NCBI GenBank assembly: GCA_026184775.1
Contig: JANCYW010000006.1
Span: forward strand, 1 to 64,000
Length of the DNA stretch: 64,000 nucleotides
Direction: 5' to 3'
Source: Cyanidium caldarium
Taxonomy: Eukaryota; Rhodophyta; Bangiophyceae; Cyanidiales; Cyanidiaceae
Made by a program: the position numbers and the translations under genes. Each line of letters begins with the position of its first letter. Position 1 is the first letter of the stretch. The notes under the pieces are model-generated. The model saw nothing but the letters and a program-made list of their open reading frames with translations. It was not told where the DNA came from and searched no databases. Positions 9,249 through 20,100 of the stretch are shown one piece after another.

Positions 9249-11937
9249 CACTCAACCGTTCCACGATCAGCTGGTGCATCTGCGCCACACCCCCCTCACT
9301 GGTCGTCACCATCAGGCGGTAGCCGTGCCCGTAGCGCAGCTTGAGCTCGTCGGGCGCGCCGATGGCACGCATCCGGCCGTGGTCCATGACGCCCACGCGG
9401 TCCGCCAGCCGCTCCGCCTCCTCCATCGAGTGTGTGGTGAGCAGGATGGTGCGTCCGGCCTTGCGCTTCTGAATGCACTCCCACAGCTCATAACGCGATT
9501 GCGGATCCAGACCGGTGGAAGGCTCGTCCAGGATCACCACCTGGCTGCCGCCGATCATGGACATGGCCACCGACAGGCGCCGCCGCATACCGCCCGAATA
9601 CTTGCCGGCCACACGACGGCGCACCGCCGGCGCCTCCAAATTCACGCTGCGTAGCGCCTCGTCCACGACGCCATGTAACTGGCGCCGTGGCACATTCTTC
9701 ACGCGCGCATAAAAGTACAGATGTTCCTCGCCACTCAGCTCGTCCCACTGCAGGTCAAACTGCGGGCACACGCCCATGCGCAGGTGTACCCGACCCAGCT
9801 CGGACGGCACCTCGAGACCGAGGATCTGCACCCGCCCGGCGGTGATCTCGTGCACGCCGTTCATACAGTTCATCGCCGACGACTTGCCGCAGCCGTTCTG
9901 CCCGAGAATGGCAAACGTCTCGCCGCGCGCCAACGACAACGAGATACCGCGCACCGCCGCAAACGGCGGTCGACCCGGATACACCTTCACCAACCGATCC
10001 ACACAGACGCCCACCGATGGGTCCCGCGCCGCGGCCGCCGTCGCCGCCGCGGCCGCCTCTGCGAGCACGCCGGGATCGCTGGCGGCCTTGTCGGCGGCCC
10101 GCTCCAGGTCCACGTTCGCCTCCATCCGCGTGTGCCGCTTGAGACCCAGAAAGAACAGCGGATGCTTGCGCACTGTAAAGCGGTGCGGCAACACCTGATC
10201 CAAATACAGGCCCAGCAGCAACAGCACCAGCCACTCCACCGCCAAGTAGATAAAGGTGTAACACACCAGCGACTGACCGGAGCACATGCCCAGATTCGTG
10301 CCCGGCACCGTGCTGTTGTCCGACGAGATGCGCAAGCCCTGGCCGCCCACATTCACGCCGCCCGCATAGTACACCATGTAGAAGAGGGAAAATGACGGCA
10401 GCAGAAAGCTGGCCAGAAACAGCGACGAGGGTGCGTTGTAGGTGAACATCTGTCCCAGATACTGCCCGCCGATGAACGCGATCAATACCACATAGGTCCA
10501 GCCGAATATGAGCGCCGTGGTGGGGTCGTTCAAAAACGGCGCCAAAAACATGCTGAACGAGATCATGGTGTTGCCCCACAGGAAGAAGCCCACAAAGTAC
10601 AGCAGCGGCGTGTTGAGGGTGAAGAACGACACGTGGAACGCCCACCCGAAGGCGATGGTGCTCAGCATCACAATCAGGTAGATCAGCAGAAACGCAATGT
10701 ACGTCCCCAGGTAGTAGGTGCTGAGGCGCAGACCCATCATCTGCATAATCTGCCGGATGCCCGACTCGCGCTCGAACACCAGACTGCGCAAAATGGTGGG
10801 CATCATGAAATGCAGCAGCAGCCCGATCAGCACCGCGGCCACCAACTGCGCAAAGTTCAGGCCCGACTGAATGCCCTGCACCTTGGGAGCGACGCGCAAC
10901 AGATTGTCCACACCCGGTCGGCCCAGCGCCTTGGCGATGACGTCGTACAGGCGCGCCACGCCGCTGATCAGCTGGCAGTTGCCGTCGGGGTAGCAGAACC
11001 GGTTGGCCGGGGTGGTCAGCGCCGAACCCTGATAGTTGAGGTTCAGCTGGGTGTTGTTGTAGTAGATGGTGGCGGAGACGTTGGGGAACGAGGCGGTGTC
11101 GTGGAACACGTACGCGCCGTAATACTGCGGGAACACCAGCCGCGAGCTGTTGTAAAAACTGCTGTACAACGCACTCAACAACTCCCGTTGGCCGGTGCTG
11201 CCGTTGCCCACCGAGCTCACCGTCAAGCCGTACACGTTGTCGATGTACGGTGTCGGGCTGGCCTGTGCAGCGTCCACCAGATCCCGGTAGCGCGTGCTCG
11301 AGTTGCCGCCGCTGAGCATTCGCAGCAGCGCGTTGTTGTAGTTGCTGACGTTGGTGCCATTGTACAAAAACGGCTGCAGCGTATAGTTGCCGAACAGGCC
11401 GTAGCGCTCGCGCGGACCGGCCTCCGCCAGCGCCTCGCACTCCTGCTTGCTCTCCTCCGGATTACACAGCCGGTACGAGAGCGCCCCCAGAGATACACCT
11501 CCGCCGGCATTGCCGTCCGGCCCGACGTACGGAAACACCACCGGGACCTTGTCATACCCGGGCACGTCAATGGCCGGCGCAAAGGGCGCTACCTGGCACC
11601 CGATCGAGCCGTACTTGGCACACGAATCGACGTCGAACGGGTACGGCGGAAAGCCGCCCAGCGGCTCCTGCTGCGCTCGCGTCGGCACTTTGTGGTGAAT
11701 CTGTGTGTCCACAATCTTTGTGATAATAAACGACGCCAACAGAAATATAAAAGGCATCACGAATATGCAGAACAACTCACACCACCGCCGTCGCTGCGCG
11801 TGGTACGTCTTGATGAGCAGCCCGCGGAACTGTGACGCCAGCAGCCCCTCGGTGGACGGCTCCTGAGTAAAATCTTCAGCATCGTCGGTGGGAGCGGAAT
11901 GCGCCGGCGGCGCCTGCTCTACCGGCGCCGCATCCAT
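9064..11937 (-). CDS. ABC transporter, subfamily A (half-size)
   Basis: Membrane ATPase of about 957 residues with one membrane domain followed by one nucleotide-binding domain, the layout of half-size ABCA proteins. An N-terminal helix (about 50-80) is followed by a large extracytosolic loop with many N-x-S/T sites. A cluster of membrane segments follows at about 350-610, including the stretch after FERESGIRQIMQMMGL that is typical of ABCA. The ATPase domain shows Walker A GQNGCGKSS (about 683), signature YSGGMRRRLS (about 782), Walker B VVILDEPSTGLDP and H-loop TTHSMEEAE. ABCA proteins mostly move lipids; the substrate here cannot be told. The start MDAAPVEQ was chosen over an in-frame ATG 30 bases upstream. 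It is divergent from the pseudouridine synthase gene. Confidence 0.9.
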   Translation of the reverse strand: MDAAPVEQAPPAHSAPTDDAEDFTQEPSTEGLLASQFRGLLIKTYHAQRRRWCELFCIFVMPFIFLLASFIITKIVDTQIHHKVPTRAQQEPLGGFPPYPFDVDSCAKYGSIGCQVAPFAPAIDVPGYDKVPVVFPYVGPDGNAGGGVSLGALSYRLCNPEESKQECEALAEAGPRERYGLFGNYTLQPFLYNGTNVSNYNNALLRMLSGGNSSTRYRDLVDAAQASPTPYIDNVYGLTVSSVGNGSTGQRELLSALYSSFYNSSRLVFPQYYGAYVFHDTASFPNVSATIYYNNTQLNLNYQGSALTTPANRFCYPDGNCQLISGVARLYDVIAKALGRPGVDNLLRVAPKVQGIQSGLNFAQLVAAVLIGLLLHFMMPTILRSLVFERESGIRQIMQMMGLRLSTYYLGTYIAFLLIYLIVMLSTIAFGWAFHVSFFTLNTPLLYFVGFFLWGNTMISFSMFLAPFLNDPTTALIFGWTYVVLIAFIGGQYLGQMFTYNAPSSLFLASFLLPSFSLFYMVYYAGGVNVGGQGLRISSDNSTVPGTNLGMCSGQSLVCYTFIYLAVEWLVLLLLGLYLDQVLPHRFTVRKHPLFFLGLKRHTRMEANVDLERAADKAASDPGVLAEAAAAATAAAARDPSVGVCVDRLVKVYPGRPPFAAVRGISLSLARGETFAILGQNGCGKSSAMNCMNGVHEITAGRVQILGLEVPSELGRVHLRMGVCPQFDLQWDELSGEEHLYFYARVKNVPRRQLHGVVDEALRSVNLEAPAVRRRVAGKYSGGMRRRLSVAMSMIGGSQVVILDEPSTGLDPQSRYELWECIQKRKAGRTILLTTHSMEEAERLADRVGVMDHGRMRAIGAPDELKLRYGHGYRLMVTTSEGGVAQMHQLIVERLSVMALPKSALDGHLVYDLPREELKLSQVFRVMESARRSGLVKDWSVSQATLEDVFVELSERS

Positions 11938-12154
11938 GTGTAGGTTTAGGATCTGAAAAGTGAGCAACCCACCTCAACAGGCGACTCTTCACGCCAAGAC
12001 CGGTTCACTTTCGACGCTGTCGTCGACCAACCGGATCGCTGTCCGGCGAGATTGCCGCCGGTTGCAGCGATGGGTGGCTGAGAGGAGCGCGACCTCTCAC
12101 CAGCTCCGTGACGCAACCTCAGCCCCACCCAACAAGGGGCTCTCGTCAGCATGC

Positions 12155-13423
12155 ATGAGATCGTCCCCTTCAACAGGCAGTACGCCCTTTGGCGATGACT
12201 ATTTCCCCCACAATTCCTCCCTGTACGTGCGACCGTTCTGGTACACCTTCGAGGCGCACGCCAAGCAGCGCTGGCTCGGGCGCTCGGTGCAAGACGTGTT
12301 CACCAGCGAGTTTCCCTATTTACCACTCTCGTACTGGGAGGCGTGTTGTGCCAGCGGCCGCCTGCGACTGAACGACCGAGCGGTGTCTCTGGAGTATGTG
12401 TTCCGCGGACGGGGCGTGGAGCGGGTGCAACACACCACCCACCGCCACGAACTGCCGGTCCAGTATGTGGAGCGCATACCTATCGTCCATCAGGACGATG
12501 ACGTGCTGGTGGTGAACAAACCAGCCTCGCTGCCGGTGCACGCTGGCGGGCAGTACCAACGCAACACCCTCGAGGCGCTGCTGCAGCGACAGTTGGCGGC
12601 GGCCGCCGACGATGAGAGCCCGCCACGCCTCTTCACCGTGCACCGGCTGGATAAGGAGACCTCGGGCGTGGTGGTGTTCGCCAAAAGCGGTGCGGTCGCC
12701 CGACGGATCAGCGGGCAATTTCAGCGCCAGAGTCAAGCAGTGCCCGACGGTCTCCACGACGACCCGACGCCGCTGCGCAAAGTGTACGTGGCGCGCGTCC
12801 GCGGCCGCCTGGGCGAGGCGCCCGCCACCTTCCCTCCGTCGTTAGACGCGCTGTGCGCACTCACGCTCCCGAGTCGCTCTCCGCTCAAGCGACGCAGAAC
12901 CGGCGACTGGATCGCCTGCCGCGAACTGCTCGCCAAGGACGCCGCCGACGGCACCGCCTACGTCGACCGCCTGACTGGAAAGCACGCGGAGACGCTGCTG
13001 CGCCCGCTGGTGTACGACCCCGGCACCGACACCACTTGCATCGCCTGCGTGCCGCTCACCGGACGCACCCACCAGATCCGGGTGCATTGCGCGTCGCTGG
13101 GACACCCCATCGTCGGGGACGCATTGTACGGCACTGCCACCGGTGCCGCAGCGCACCGACCCGGCCGTCACTTCACCCCCCAATCCGCCGACGCCGACCC
13201 CACCTGGGAGCAATTGCGTCGCCTCGATGCCGACGCCGCCCCGGCACCGCACTGCCCGATCTGCCCGTCGATCCCGGCGCTGCCCGGTGCTCGCCCCGAG
13301 ATGATTCAGTTGCACGCGCTGTGTTATTTCGAGCACTGCGCTCCGCTGCCCGAGTGGGCGACGCCTCATTTTACGAGTCTGCCGCCCAGCTTGGCGCCCT
13401 GCGCGGATCCTCCTCCTCCATAG
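12155..13423 (+). CDS. RluA-family pseudouridine synthase (Rib2/PUS8/PUS9/RPUSD2-like)
   Basis: Isomerises uridine to pseudouridine in RNA. Of 422 residues, the N-terminal part carries an S4-like segment (FWYTFEAHAKQRWLGRSV... with VFTSEFPYL) typical of the eukaryotic Rib2/PUS9/RPUSD2 branch. It is followed by the catalytic core: VVNKPASLPVHAGG, then HRLDKETSG with the catalytic Asp at about residue 166, and the C-terminal GRTHQIRVH and HPIVGDALYG motifs. Members of this branch modify position 32 of cytosolic or mitochondrial tRNA; which applies here is unknown. The frame is open upstream to an ATG at 11960, and that extra stretch is basic and Ser/Arg-rich, so a longer form with an organelle presequence is possible. 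The 3' end overlaps the convergent kinase gene by about 53 bases. Confidence 0.88.
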   Translation: MRSSPSTGSTPFGDDYFPHNSSLYVRPFWYTFEAHAKQRWLGRSVQDVFTSEFPYLPLSYWEACCASGRLRLNDRAVSLEYVFRGRGVERVQHTTHRHELPVQYVERIPIVHQDDDVLVVNKPASLPVHAGGQYQRNTLEALLQRQLAAAADDESPPRLFTVHRLDKETSGVVVFAKSGAVARRISGQFQRQSQAVPDGLHDDPTPLRKVYVARVRGRLGEAPATFPPSLDALCALTLPSRSPLKRRRTGDWIACRELLAKDAADGTAYVDRLTGKHAETLLRPLVYDPGTDTTCIACVPLTGRTHQIRVHCASLGHPIVGDALYGTATGAAAHRPGRHFTPQSADADPTWEQLRRLDADAAPAPHCPICPSIPALPGARPEMIQLHALCYFEHCAPLPEWATPHFTSLPPSLAPCADPPPP

Positions 13424-16190
13424 CGTTCAGCCATTGCACAACCGTCGCGAATGTCGGCCGCTCTGCCTCGCTCTCCCGCCAGCAGCGCTGGATCAGATAC
13501 GCCCACTGGCGCGGCACCACCCACGGCGTGCGCGCATCCGGCGGCGAGGTGAGCGGCGGGCGCGCGCCCTTGTCGGCCACCGCAAACGCCGCCTGGATCG
13601 GGGTCATGTTCTTGAACGGGATCTCCGCCGAGAAAAACTCCCACAGCGTTACTCCGTAGCTGTACACATCCACCTTTTCGGTGTAGCGCTCGTGCCGGAT
13701 CATCTCCGGGGCCATCCAGCGGTACGTGCCGGTCTCCGCGGTCAACGCGCCAGCCGACGAGGCCGACGTCGATGCTGAGCACATCAGTGCGCGCGACAGC
13801 CCGAAATCGGCCACCTTGATCGTCGGTCGGCCGAGCGCCAGCGGCTTGTCCAGCAGCAGATTCTGCGATTTGAGGTCGCGGTGCATCAGGCCGGCCGCGT
13901 GCAAATACGCCATGCCGCGGGCGGCGTCCCGCGCCAACGACACCAGGTCAGCGTGTTGCAGCCGCCGCCACAGGTGCGTGCGGATGGCGGCGAACACGTT
14001 GCCGCCGAAACAGAACTCGGTGATGATGGCCAGCTTGGGGATGCGCGGCACCGCGCCCATGAACAGCACGATGTTGTTGTGGCGCAGTTTGCTCAGCACG
14101 TTCACCTCCTCGCAAAAATCGCGGATGACGCTGTCGGCGCCCTTGTCCACCGAGATCACCTTGGCGGCCACCACGCTGGAACGCCATTCGGCGCGATACA
14201 GCTCGCTGAAAGCGCCGCCGCCGATGCGTTCGCCCAGCGCGATCTCCGCAAAGTCGATCTCCCACGACTTTTGCGCATCGCGCAGTTTGGTCTTGAGCAC
14301 CTGAATGCGGTCACGGGAGATATCCAGATCGTGTTGCAGCTGGTGCAGCTCCTCGTGCAGCGCCTCCGCCGACTGGCGGGCGCCGCGCCCGCTGCCGCGC
14401 TCACGAATGAGCCCGGCTGGCGCTGCCGCACGCGCGGGCAACGGCATCGACGCCGATGTCGACGACGAACTCGAACTCAAAATACCGACGGTGCCGCGCT
14501 CGGACGGCACTCCCATGTCGCAGTACTCCCGCCCGGCGTCCACGCTGATCTCCTCGGCACGCAGCCGCACACAGCACTCGCGCAGATGCCGCAGCAAAAA
14601 CGCGCGCACCGTCCAATTGCGCGCATGCGCCAACGCGCGCAGCTTGGAGTGCGCCCGCCGCAGCAACACCCCGTGGCGCGTGACGCGGTCGGCGGGCGGG
14701 ATCTTGTCGCACAGATTCTGCAGGCCGAACAGCCACGCCATCAGCTCGTCGTCGTTGCGCGCCGCGAAATCCACCGTGCGCTCGTCCAGCACCAGGCTGA
14801 AACAGAGCCAGTCCGGGTCCGGCAGGCGCCACTCCCCAAACGCCGCCAGCACCGGACTCTGCGCACCGTGCAGGATCTTCTCGCAACGCTCTAAACTGAC
14901 CGAGTGGATGCGGATGGGCGTGTCCGGTTGCGCGCGGGCGCCGTGCTCTGCGGCCGTCGTCGTCGCACCCGGAGTGCCCATTGACGAGGAGGAAGACGAA
15001 TGCGGCGACTCGGGATGCTTGGTGACGATGTGTGACAGGCGCCGCGTCGCTGGTAGGCGCGCCCCGCCTACAGCGCTGGACCAGCGCAGCTCCTTGGTGT
15101 CCAGATCGACGTGCACGTGCTCGCGACGGCGCTTGCCGGTGGAGAACGAATACCGATACAGCAGGCCGCCTTGCTGCAGAAACGTCCGATCGGCATCCTT
15201 GCGCGCATTCAAGTACCGCTGCGCCATCAGTTCGCGCGCCTGCTGCTCCAGGTCGGAGAGGGCGATGTTGGAGAGCGATCGACCGATGTGCGGCAGGTCG
15301 GTGTGCTCGGCGGCGGCCAGCGCCGCTGCGGCCGCCTGCCGCGCTGACGACAGACTGTCACCGGGCGGTTCCGGCGTGCGGGATTGTCCGCCGTGCACCG
15401 ACGCGCCGCGCTCCCCCTCAGACGCCGCTGGGCGCCCCGACGACCGTGCGCCGCCATCGTCGTCGCTGGCATCGTGCACGCCGCGCCGTCGCACCGGCAC
15501 TGTGCCATCGCTCTCCATCACCGCCACCAAGTCTTCATACACCGCATGCGCGCGACTCGCATCTTCCAGCACGGTGTCCCGATCGTCCAGCCGGAAAATA
15601 TCCATCACCGAGTCGGACGGCAGCGAGAACAGTTTGGCCGACAGGATGTTGAAGCCGTATCCCTGCAGCACCTCGGATATTTGCGCCAGCAAGCCTTTGC
15701 GCTCGCGCCCGATGATAGTCAGTTCTACAGTGGGCACCTTGCCCGAAGTGTCCACCTCAAATTGCACACACGGCTTCTTGGCCACCACCGACTCGCGCCA
15801 TAGCTGGTAGTGTCGGAGGGTCACTTCGGCCGGCAAAGACACGGTGTACTCGCCGGCACTCGGTTTCCGCGCAGAGCGAAACGACCGGTCCATATGCAGC
15901 GACGCTCGTCGGGAGTAGACCGCCTCGCCTTCCCGCGTGGAGGACGTTGCCGCGCTGGCCGTGGAGACCTTCCGCTCCACGGCAGCGACGTCCGCCGGGG
16001 CGTCGGGGGCGTTGGAGGCGCCGCCGGCCGCCTCGCCAGTCATGTCGGTGCCAGAGGATGACGAACGCTGCGAATACAATGGCAACGACGCCACGGACCA
16101 CGCGCAAAGACGCCCGGTGGGACGCACCGGCAACTCCGACGCCCACGGCGGCAACCGCCCAGCGACACCGCGTCCGTCTGAATGCGTCAT
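13371..16190 (-). CDS. ACT domain-PH-like domain-TKL protein kinase
   Basis: Predicted Ser/Thr/Tyr kinase of the tyrosine-kinase-like group, 939 residues. Residues about 145-225 form an ACT-like regulatory domain ([20 protein letters not shown], then [12 protein letters not shown]), as in plant ACT kinases such as STY8/17/46. Residues about 340-500 look like a PH-type domain ending [14 protein letters not shown] coiled stretch (about 600-640) precedes the kinase domain at 645-925: glycine loop [17 protein letters not shown] lysine, catalytic [14 protein letters not shown] and WMAPEM. All catalytic residues are present. An in-frame Met at residue 50 is an alternative start. Plant STY kinases phosphorylate plastid transit peptides; the same role here is only inference. 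The 3' end overlaps the convergent pseudouridine synthase gene. Confidence 0.88.
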   Translation of the reverse strand: MTHSDGRGVAGRLPPWASELPVRPTGRLCAWSVASLPLYSQRSSSSGTDMTGEAAGGASNAPDAPADVAAVERKVSTASAATSSTREGEAVYSRRASLHMDRSFRSARKPSAGEYTVSLPAEVTLRHYQLWRESVVAKKPCVQFEVDTSGKVPTVELTIIGRERKGLLAQISEVLQGYGFNILSAKLFSLPSDSVMDIFRLDDRDTVLEDASRAHAVYEDLVAVMESDGTVPVRRRGVHDASDDDGGARSSGRPAASEGERGASVHGGQSRTPEPPGDSLSSARQAAAAALAAAEHTDLPHIGRSLSNIALSDLEQQARELMAQRYLNARKDADRTFLQQGGLLYRYSFSTGKRRREHVHVDLDTKELRWSSAVGGARLPATRRLSHIVTKHPESPHSSSSSSMGTPGATTTAAEHGARAQPDTPIRIHSVSLERCEKILHGAQSPVLAAFGEWRLPDPDWLCFSLVLDERTVDFAARNDDELMAWLFGLQNLCDKIPPADRVTRHGVLLRRAHSKLRALAHARNWTVRAFLLRHLRECCVRLRAEEISVDAGREYCDMGVPSERGTVGILSSSSSSTSASMPLPARAAAPAGLIRERGSGRGARQSAEALHEELHQLQHDLDISRDRIQVLKTKLRDAQKSWEIDFAEIALGERIGGGAFSELYRAEWRSSVVAAKVISVDKGADSVIRDFCEEVNVLSKLRHNNIVLFMGAVPRIPKLAIITEFCFGGNVFAAIRTHLWRRLQHADLVSLARDAARGMAYLHAAGLMHRDLKSQNLLLDKPLALGRPTIKVADFGLSRALMCSASTSASSAGALTAETGTYRWMAPEMIRHERYTEKVDVYSYGVTLWEFFSAEIPFKNMTPIQAAFAVADKGARPPLTSPPDARTPWVVPRQWAYLIQRCWRESEAERPTFATVVQWLNAMEEEDPRRAPSWAADS

Positions 16191-16392
16191 CCGTACACGA
16201 TCGAGTCCCTTACGGCTGGCCGGGGAGTCCCTTCATCGCGATTTAGGGAAAACGGAGGGAACGCGTGCGGCGGACTCGCGCAGCGGTCGAGCGACGTTCG
16301 TGCGGACGCCCACTGCGACCCGTACACCCGAAAGTGATTCGCACACCCGAAGCTCTAGGCGTGCGCGGCCACCTGCGCATCATCTGCAGAGT

Positions 16393-17118
16393 ATGCCAGG
16401 GAATGGGGTGAATGTGGAGCACGCCCGGGAGCCGTGTCCGGATCGCATCCTGGACGACGTCGGCGGCGCCTTCTCCATGGGCGCCATCGGCGGCACCCTG
16501 TGGCATTTTGTAAAGGGCGCGCGCAACTCACCGCGGGGACAGCGTTTTCTAGGCGGCGTCGATGCCGTCAAGCTCAAGGCGCCGGTGCTGGGCGGCAGTT
16601 TTGCGGTCTGGGGCGGACTGTTCTCCACTTTCGACTGCGCGCTGAGCGGTGTGCGCGGCGTGGAGGATCCGTACAACGCCATCGCCAGCGGGGCCATCAC
16701 CGGCGGGGTGTTGGCGGCGCGAAGCGGGGCGCGGGCGGCAGCGCGATCGGCCATGATAGGCGGCGTGCTATTGGCGGTCATTGAAGGGCTGGGTATAGCG
16801 CTGACGCGTATGACCGTGGAGTTGGGACCGACGCCCGAGGAGGTGGAGCGCATGCAGCGGGAGATGCTGGAGCAGCAACAGCGAGGGCGGCAAACGTCGG
16901 AGGCGGAGGCGCAACGACGCGAGTCGCTGGGCGTGGGCGCCGGCGACCTGGTGCTCACCGAACACTCGGGTGTGCCGCCCACGCCGCCCGCTGCGGATCT
17001 CTCCAGCATCGCCGCGGCCGCGGGCAACGACCGGGGCGCCACGGGTAATGCGGCTGCCGATGGCGCCGCGAGCGGCAGCAGCGGCGGTGGAGGCATCTTT
17101 CGGGGCCTGTTCGGCTGA
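16393..17118 (+). CDS. TIM17: Mitochondrial import inner membrane translocase subunit TIM17
   Basis: Component of the TIM23 complex that moves presequence proteins across or into the mitochondrial inner membrane. The 241-residue product starts [20 protein letters not shown] and continues [14 protein letters not shown], the conserved TIM17 N-terminus. It then has [33 protein letters not shown] and [17 protein letters not shown] across four predicted membrane helices. A charged, low-complexity C-terminal tail of about 100 residues, ending IFRGLFG, makes it longer than the usual 160-170. The frame is open far upstream (to 15937, antisense to the kinase), but conservation fixes the start at 16393. 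Confidence 0.95.
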   Translation: MPGNGVNVEHAREPCPDRILDDVGGAFSMGAIGGTLWHFVKGARNSPRGQRFLGGVDAVKLKAPVLGGSFAVWGGLFSTFDCALSGVRGVEDPYNAIASGAITGGVLAARSGARAAARSAMIGGVLLAVIEGLGIALTRMTVELGPTPEEVERMQREMLEQQQRGRQTSEAEAQRRESLGVGAGDLVLTEHSGVPPTPPAADLSSIAAAAGNDRGATGNAAADGAASGSSGGGGIFRGLFG

Positions 17119-17153
17119 GAGGGACAGGAAACCGCCCCGATCTTCATCCTCGT

Positions 17154-20100
17154 TTAGGCGCTGCTGTTGCCCAGCCACTTGCTGCAGCGCGTGATCACCC
17201 GCGCCAACGCGCCGTCATCGGAGGCGTCCACCTGCATCGCACTGGCCAGCAGGCGTTCGGCCAGCTCCAACACTGCCTGGCCGCTCACCGGCATCGCGAA
17301 ATCGGCACTGCGCAACGGCCAGGTGGTGGCGTCGACCATGGCAGCCGCGCCGGGCCAGGGCGTGACCGTGTCTGGCAGCGGTGCAGCGCTGTCGAGCAGC
17401 TCATTGACCAGCTCGGCATCGAGATAAGCGCGCCAGATAGGCCGCAGATCCACCGGGCGTTGTAGCTGCGCCGCCAGCTTTTCGGGCGATTGCAACAGCG
17501 CCGCGCCCGTCGCCGACGCGCGGAACTCGGAGGCGATCACCGCCAGGTTCTTCTCCGCGATCAGCGCCAAACACTCGGCGTCGACGGCGCTCGAGGGATG
17601 CAGGCGCCGCACCAGTGCCCGCTGCACCGCCCACAACGTTTCGTACTCGCCGAGTGCGTCCAGCAAGTACACCAGCAGCGCAAAACAGCGAAACTGCCAG
17701 TGCGCGAACGCGTGACTGTCGTTCCAGATGGGTGCCGTAGACGCGCCCTCCGGCGGCAGCATGTAGCGGTGATTCCATATCAGCCAAAAGTAGCCGTGAC
17801 GTGACGTGCTGCCGGTGTCGATACGGAAGAGGCCGGACAGGGTGTCTAGCGCCGCGCGGGCATCGTGGTCGACGCGCAGCGCGAGCAGTGCCCGATACCA
17901 GATGGCCTTGTAGTAGGGCAACGCCTGAAGGGACGCTTGCAGCGCACGGACGTCAAACTCGGCGGTGAGCGGCGTCGCGCTGCGCCACAGCAACACCAGC
18001 GCCAGCAGCCGATGCTCCATCAGCGGCGAGTACTGCACGTGCACTTGACTGTGCAGCTGCTGATGATGCAGCGGCAGATGCGCCTCGGCGCGCTCCACAC
18101 CCTCAAACAGGCGTCTGGCCACCGGCGCGCATTCGGAAAGGCGACCGAGGGCGGCCAGCGTCACCGCCTGGACGTAGAGCAGGGTGGCGCGCGTTTGCAA
18201 CTCCTCCGTAGAGTCGGTGTCGGCAGCGACAGACTGCATCGAGTCCACCAACGGTGGCAACGCCTGCATCACCGCTTGCGCTCGTTGCTGCAGCGACGGC
18301 GGCAGTGCTGCCCAGGCCGGCGCCGGGATCATGGCGCTCACCAGGGTGTACGCGCTCCAAACGCGCTCCCGCGCCGCCGCCGTCTTGGCGGCCGCATCCG
18401 CACTCTGCTGTTGCACGCGCTCCGCCAACGCGTACGACGTGACCAGTTGCTGCACCCAGCTCTCCAACCGGAAGGCGTTGCCGTCGCCGAGCAATTCGCC
18501 GGTCTCCAGCGACAACTGGGCGACATGCCGCAGCGTCACCGCCAACGCCAGTTCCACCTCCGCATCGGACGGTGCGTCACTCCCCGCAGTGGGCGGCACC
18601 AGCGCGCGCAACTGCTGCAACAACTCGGTGGCCTGCTGCAACCAGTCAGCGGGCGACCACTTCACCCGCCGCTCCGGCTCGGCGATGCGCTTGTATTCCG
18701 TATCGATAAAGTCGATAAACAGCCGATACCACAACAGCATCAACCGACGACAGCCGTCGGTGTCCTTGACACGCACTCGCCGGGCCACTGCGCGCACGTA
18801 CGCGTGGGCGGCTCGGAGGCGCGGACGGGCGCGCGACGCGAGCGCCTCCTCCAGTTCAGCGCCACACAGGTGCAACAGGCGCTGCGGCAAGTCGGCCGGC
18901 AGCGGGAGCGGTTCCGGCAGCAGGGATGCAGGTGGCAACCACGGCGATGCGTCTGCAGTCGCCGCGACACTGGTGTTGTCGCCGGTGGGGATGGAGGGCG
19001 CGACGGTGGCGGCCACTGCCGCCGGCGGCGCCTCGATGCCGTACAAAAAGCGCAGACACTGCCAGCGCTCCCGGGTCAGCGCCTCGGGAGCAGACTCGGG
19101 ATCGCTGCCGGCGCTGGCGTCCAATACGGTATCGTTCTCATCCAGAACGTCCGCCGGCAGGTGCAACAAGGCGGTGTCGTACATCTGCACCAGCGGGCGT
19201 AACAGGCGAGCCGTGTCAGATCCGCTGCCCGGACTGGTGGCCACGCCACCGTTGAACACAGTCTGTTTCAGCAGTCGCAACAGGTCACGATACACCAGCG
19301 CCGCCGATACGGGCGCATTCTCTGAACGCCCTCGCAACGACACCGCCAGCGCCAACACCACGGTCGCACTCGCCAAGGTGTGCTCGCGCGGACCGCGTCC
19401 CACCAACCCGCCATCTCGCTGCGCATCGAAAAGCTGTCGGCACAACGGCCAGGCAAACGCCGCCAACACCGCACACAACGTGCTGGTGTCGTCGGCTGGC
19501 GACAGCGACTCCAACGATTGCCGCAACGCATCCGTCAGGTGACGGCTGCGGGCCTGATCCAGCCATGCCGTTCCATCCACGGTGCGTTGCCGTTTGGACG
19601 GCTGGCGTTTCTGCGTGCACGCTTGGCAGTGGGCCCACAGCCGCAGTGCATCCGTCAAGGCGGTGGCGCCGGCCGCATCGAGCACGTCCAGAAGCCCCGG
19701 TGGTGCCCGATACCCCAGTCGACGCATGTGCGGCAGCAACCGGTGGATCACACAGGCGGCGGCATCCTTCGTCGAGGCGAGCTGTTGGCGCACAGCCTGC
19801 ACATCGGCCTCCATTTGCACATCGGCGACCGCCGCGCTGACCCATGCGGGAGAGAGCGTCCGACGCTCGTTCAACAAGGTGGGCGCCGCTGCATCCGAGG
19901 ACACGTCCGCCTCGGAGAGCAACAATGCCTGAGCCCGTTGCAGTTGTAACAACGCCTCACATGCTCTGCCCTGTCGGCGATGCCACTCCGCCCGAACGAT
20001 GTGCAGGCGGGCCCGCGCCGACGGAGATCGGGACTTTTCGCGAGCACCTCGGAGCGCGTGCTCCGCCGATCGCAACCACCACGACATCTCGTCGTCGTCG

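Noticed and set aside
9755-11440. 561-residue minus-strand frame
   Set aside because: Shifted frame of the ABCA transporter gene; low-complexity Arg/Gly/Ala product.
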